This document shows, piece by piece, positions 59,600 through 64,000 of a DNA stretch of 64,000 nucleotides. The translations under genes and the position numbers were made by a program. The first letter of the stretch is position 1, and each line of letters opens with the position of its first letter. The DNA lies in assembly GCA_963514095.1 (NCBI GenBank), contig OY741270.1, positions 22,102,656 through 22,166,655 of the forward strand. Direction: 5' to 3'. The notes beneath the pieces are model-generated. The model did not search any database. It worked only from the letters and a program-made list of their open reading frames with translations, and was not told the DNA's origin. The stretch is from Eutrigla gurnardus. Its lineage: Eukaryota; Chordata; Actinopteri; Perciformes; Triglidae.

Positions 59600-62500
59600 C
59601 GTCTGCAGTTTGTGTGGCGAGAAAAGGCATAATAGAAGAGTAGGAAGGAGTAACCTGGAGTTAGAAAACCGAACCCAACAAAGAAGTGTTGCAACATAAT
59701 CTTGGCGGTCTTTTTAATGTACTATTATTATACGCCATTTCCAATAAACCCAAGACTGCTGCAGATTAAACATCATCAGTTTAGTCAGACTCAGGCAATT
59801 TTATGTTTCTCCCAGACTAGATCGAGTTAATCTACTGTTCCACAAAGCAAGCCGCTCCCTTAGGCCAGTCATTGCAGGAGACAGGAGTTTGCATGATTAC
59901 CATAACCACAATCTTTCCCTCACCAATGCCTGAGCTTTCCAGTTGGCTAACCAATCTTTCCTTGACCGTAACCATACCCGACAGTTGCCATGTGCAGATA
60001 ATGTAGAAAGTATTTAAAAAAAGAAAGGCATTCAATGCTAAATCACTTTGCCATTGAATACAGCATCATCAAATATCCGCGTTCTTTAGACAGCAGATTA
60101 AAGACGGAAATTACGTTAAAAGAGAGCATGCGGACAAAGCTAAAGAGTTTTTCCAATACCAACAAATGAATCATTATTCATTATTTATCTTAGAAAATAA
60201 ATAGATGAAACCAGCCCTCAACAAGGTTCAATGCCAGTGTTCAGTCCCAACGCGGGGCAATTATGGCACGGTTAAGGTTAAGTAGCTTAAGCACTTTATG
60301 TTTCGGGGAAAATTGTGGTAACAGTTGATTAAAAGGGGCATGTTGAAGTGGACTCATTAAAAAGTTGGATGTGCTACATGCTTTCTGCACAAGTTTTTCT
60401 TCCTGCGTTGGCACTGAATGTTGGCAACGGACGTAATTCATGAGGTGTGGAATTGTCCAAAGTGGATGTAATTCTGAGTGACGCTGAGCTGTTTCTCCTG
60501 TTGCTGAGAAATAAGAGGATCGGCGCAAGTTCAATTAGTGTATCAACAAGTTGTACACAACTGGGAATTTAAAAAAAATATGACCTTTCGGAAAAATTTC
60601 CCTGATACTTCCTCTGATGTGGAATCTGTGTCGTACACGTCGAACAAAACTCAAGTTTCTGAGGTTTGTCTTCCATCTTTTACAAGAGCCAAGTAAACAA
60701 CTCCTCATGGTAAAGAAAAACAATATGTGGCGCAGCCGGGAAAGTCATCGGAAAAAGCTTTCACGGAGAGAAAGAGGGAGAGAAAAAGGAGGGATGGAAG
60801 AAGGAAAAAAAAAAGTCAAAGAAAGAAAGTCCCACACCACAACCATGCAGCAAATTGGTTCAGTGCAGCGAACCTGTGTTCTGTGTTTGGGCAGGCAATA
60901 AGCAAAACGGGGGGCAACATGAAATGATATCTCAGCACATTTATCTTGATAAGAGCGGAGGATGTTGAGGCGTAATAGGAACAACATGGCTGGTAATGAG
61001 AGGAACAAGGCATGATGTAGGAGTAGACATGGATTACCAGCATTCCTCTTGATGGGGTTTTATGGAGGAAAAAAAGAATAGAGCTCCCTCGTTTATTTGA
61101 TTTTAGAGGTTGTGGTTGGGAGAAAGAAAAAAAAAGAAGCTAGATAAATGCATGTTTCATCAGGGCTAAATATTTCCACCCTGTGAAAAAATGCCGGAAA
61201 GCAAACACAAGCCAGATTGCGGACTAGCGGTAGGACGATTGTGGGTATTTGTTTACATGTTGCTGTGTGTGTGTGTGTGTGTGTGTGCCCTCGCAAATAA
61301 AAAACCAAGCCTAACCGCTCTCCATGGCATAGCAGGTGCTTCTAAAAACAATGGTAGCTCAACGTTACTGTTTACCGAAGCTGCTTTTACTGTGAAGTGT
61401 TTAACAAATAAAAGAGAGGAGGGATGTGGCAGAAGATGGATTGGACGTGTTAAAGTGCCAGAGAAAGGGAGAAGGGTGGACCGTTTGACTCTGAAGCGGA
61501 CACATTCGTCGCTGACAGGTTTGCTAAAAGGCTTCCATCATAGAAGGAGACTTATTCGTAATCTTCCCCCGTCGCTTCACGGGCCAAAATAAATCGGTAG
61601 CTGTTTTTTTTCTACCCGCTGTCAGCCCTTTAGTGTTGCCTACATTCAATCTCTCACGTTCGGCGTCATGTGTTTTGTGAAAGAAAATGTATGAATGTGT
61701 GTCAGAAAGACACAATGATGCAGCTCAGCGGTGTGTTCACTTCCTGGTGTTAGTCAATCTCCTGTTGTATCCACAAAGCGAGCAGCTCCCTCGCATTTCT
61801 GGAATGACTCACATTTCTTCCCTCTCCGTTTGCTTTTTAATTATTGCTGATCTTCTTATGGGTCCCAAGCCAAGAAGCCTTCCTCCCCCTCCCTCCCTTC
61901 CCCCTTTCCTCCCCTTCCTCCCTCCTGACTCGTCCTTTCTGCCGTGTCACTGTCGGAAACCGAGGTGAGATCAAGAGAAAGCAAAAAACCCACCGAGCTG
62001 CGGCGAAGGAGACTCCCCTCCTCGGTCATCTGGACTCCATTTTGTTTCTTTTAGATGCTATCTCTTCCGTCACAGTGCTTTGCAATCAAACAATACGGTG
62101 GCGAGATTAAGTACAAAACCCTGTTATGTTAGTGGATTAAAGCGTTTAAAACAAACAGGGCTCGTGAGATGAGAACCGCTCATTTTCTCAGCGCTACATC
62201 ACCAGTTACGAGTCTTTATTTTCGTAAACAAGATTAAAGACCACTTGATGTCATCGCTGAAACGTATTTTTTTCCCATGCACCCCCAACAGGTATACAAA
62301 CAGATTCATGTCCAGGAAGTGGAGAGATTATATCCCACAGAAGCAGTCAAGCAAAGTTCACACTACAGGACTTTCTGTAGTGTTATTTATTGTGTTTATT
62401 AGTGCAAACATCCAACACTCTATGGTGCAACAACAACTACAAAAAAAAGGCAACACAGGTAGGCTACAGGCGAGGTGACCCCTCCCCCCAGTTTCCCTCG

Positions 62501-63230
62501 ACCCGTGTCCTGCGCTCTCATTGGCTGCAGCTCCCCGACATTCAGATATGCATGCTCGATATCTGGAATGCACTGGCAAGCCTCTCAGCTCGCTTCTTTA
62601 AACAGTTCACACCTAGCGCTCAAATACAGTTGTGCAAGCAACACGCCAAAGCAGACTTTCCTCTGATCCACTAAAATATGAGGAATCTCTTATTCACTTA
62701 CCGTTTAAGCTCAATTAGTCAAAAAAGTAATTTCTAACATTTACCGTGAATGTAAATTTGAGTGATTTCAGAGGATGTTCATTTAAATTCAAGGCCATGG
62801 ACGTTACTTTATTTAAAGGATAATTCTGTATTATTATAAGTCCATCCATCCATACATCCATCTATCCGGTCTGTCAAGCCCTCGCAATTTATTCCCAGAC
62901 GTTCCCAAACCACATTAGATGTATAATCTCTCCGCTGTGTTGGCCTGAGGTCTCCGACCAGTTGAACAAGCCCAGAAAAGCCTCAAAAGTAGATGCTGAG
63001 GTACAAGTCAAATCGAAATTTTGTGTAGTTTTGACTAATTATGATGATGAGGATAACATTCACCTAACAGTAAGCAAGTAATTGCTGAGATTTGAGACAT
63101 GGCAGCATTGCTAAAAAGAAGTAACAGGAGCGGTCAGCCAATCAGACAGGTTGTAAACAAAGCAGTATCGTAAGTTGCAGCTCATGTCGGATCTCCGGTA
63201 AGCACAAACAATACAGTCACCACGCCGGTG
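59600..63230. other. Non-coding desert segment
   Basis: No exon was supported. It contains purine-rich sequence (about 60765-60830), a (GT)n run at 61264-61287, a C/T-rich run at 61880-61930 and a CATC-rich patch near 62845-62868. Confidence 0.5.
61264..61287. repeat. (GT)n microsatellite
   Basis: Twelve perfect GT units. Confidence 0.9.
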
Positions 63231-63570
63231 AGAGACTGTTAGCATGCAAGGTAGCGAGCAAGGTGAAGCTACCAGCACCACAGCATTCCTGCAAGAGGTA
63301 CTGGGAGCATGGAGGAAGAACCCAAAAAGGCAACGTTTAACCCTAACGTTTTATCCCAACTTCACCAGGAGAGGAGGCAGATATTGGACACTACAAACAA
63401 GGACAAGTCATACTCTCCAGGAGGTGCCTCTTCCAGAGCCAGCTGAGAGCTCCTGCCTCACATATTCGCAAGGACGGCAGTCAGGAGCCAGACAACACCG
63501 CTTCACACTGGTGAACCAGTTCCATACTGTCACAGACCAGCTCTGGACAGGTGGTTAAACCAGTTGTTGG
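63100..63570 (+). repeat. Possible transposon-derived segment with a 45-codon open frame
   Basis: The block reads like dispersed fish repeat sequence I have seen before (CATGGAGGAAGAACCCAAAA and nearby). A frame from ATG at 63309 to TGA at 63446 encodes MEEEPKKATFNPNVLSQLHQ followed by a charged, then Ser/Gly-rich stretch. A second, overlapping frame at 63244-63558 (104 codons) is longer but compositionally less protein-like. It could be a decayed transposon coding fragment or chance; no splice context was found. Confidence 0.3.
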
Positions 63571-64000
63571 ACTGGTCTTGTGAGTGAATGTGATCTCACA
63601 ACTTCTCATGGTGAATAATAATATGGCAATCCATATAACTCAATGTCAAAAGAGTTCCAACCTGCTGAGAAATACTGAATGTTGATTGTTGATGCTAGCA
63701 AAGTTAGGAGATGTTTGGCTCAGTTGCAGATTGCAATTCAATAGCATCGTTGTTTACAGAATTTTGGACATCATTTTATATTTGTTTACTTTAAAAGGGG
63801 GGAAGCGATTAGAGTTAGTGGGCTACGGTAATGTGCAGGACATGGGTTGACTGCTCCGTTTGTCCGGACAATCCGTGATGTATTACATTTCCTACGGCTG
63901 TTAAGATCTGTGTATCTCAGCGAATGGAGGAATGTTTAACAGCGGAGGGCGATTAGCTGGAATCTCACCTGTAGATTTATTTTCTGGGAGCTGAAAGCAT
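63571..64000. other. Right edge of window
   Basis: I see no gene, repeat or strong motif in this stretch. Confidence 0.4.

Noticed and set aside
1..64000. tRNA, rRNA, CRISPR array, phage or bacterial operon structure
   Set aside because: No intact tRNA A/B box pair or cloverleaf, no regularly spaced direct repeats with unique spacers, and no compact intronless gene clusters. The window is plainly vertebrate.

Overview
This is vertebrate nuclear DNA, almost certainly from a teleost, and the repeat families recalled below point to a percomorph. It shows large introns, GT-AG splice sites, CpG-rich promoters, many (CA)n/(GT)n microsatellites and degraded transposon copies. Two genes can be supported, both on the minus strand. 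The order is 5'-(window start)-fermt2-ddhd1-gene-poor DNA-(window end). This matches the human 14q22 order FERMT2-DDHD1-(desert)-BMP4 as I know it; bmp4 itself is not in the window.

1-10.8 kb: the 5' end of fermt2 (kindlin-2). It comprises a predicted non-coding exon 1 (donor at 10536/10537), a CpG-rich promoter zone, the first coding exon (8635-8792) and the start of a long intron that runs off the left edge. 10.8-16.5 kb: intergenic DNA and the probable long 3'UTR of ddhd1. 16.5-33.2 kb: the complete coding region of ddhd1 (phosphatidic-acid-preferring phospholipase A1) in 13 exons. I placed every splice site by hand. The phases agree across all 12 introns and give an 855-codon protein with the SHSLG serine-lipase motif, an HGIG motif and the candidate D/D/H/D residues of the DDHD domain. 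Introns carry several interspersed repeats, and exon 2 is flanked on both sides by long (CA)n tracts in the transcript.

33.2-64 kb: beyond the ddhd1 CpG island no exon could be supported. The DNA alternates between microsatellite/homopolymer-rich stretches, a few transposon relics, and unique-looking blocks rich in homeodomain, SOX and other motifs. These blocks look like candidate enhancers. Two same-direction CTCF-like motifs lie about 640-725 bp upstream of the ddhd1 start codon, at the edge of this desert. My reading, which is inference, is that the right half is the beginning of a long-range regulatory landscape, plausibly that of bmp4.

No bacterial-type system, CRISPR array, tRNA, rRNA, viral gene or toxin gene was found. 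Most long open frames are chance or antisense shadows. Conservation and expression could not be tested here, so enhancer, CTCF and UTR calls are hypotheses.
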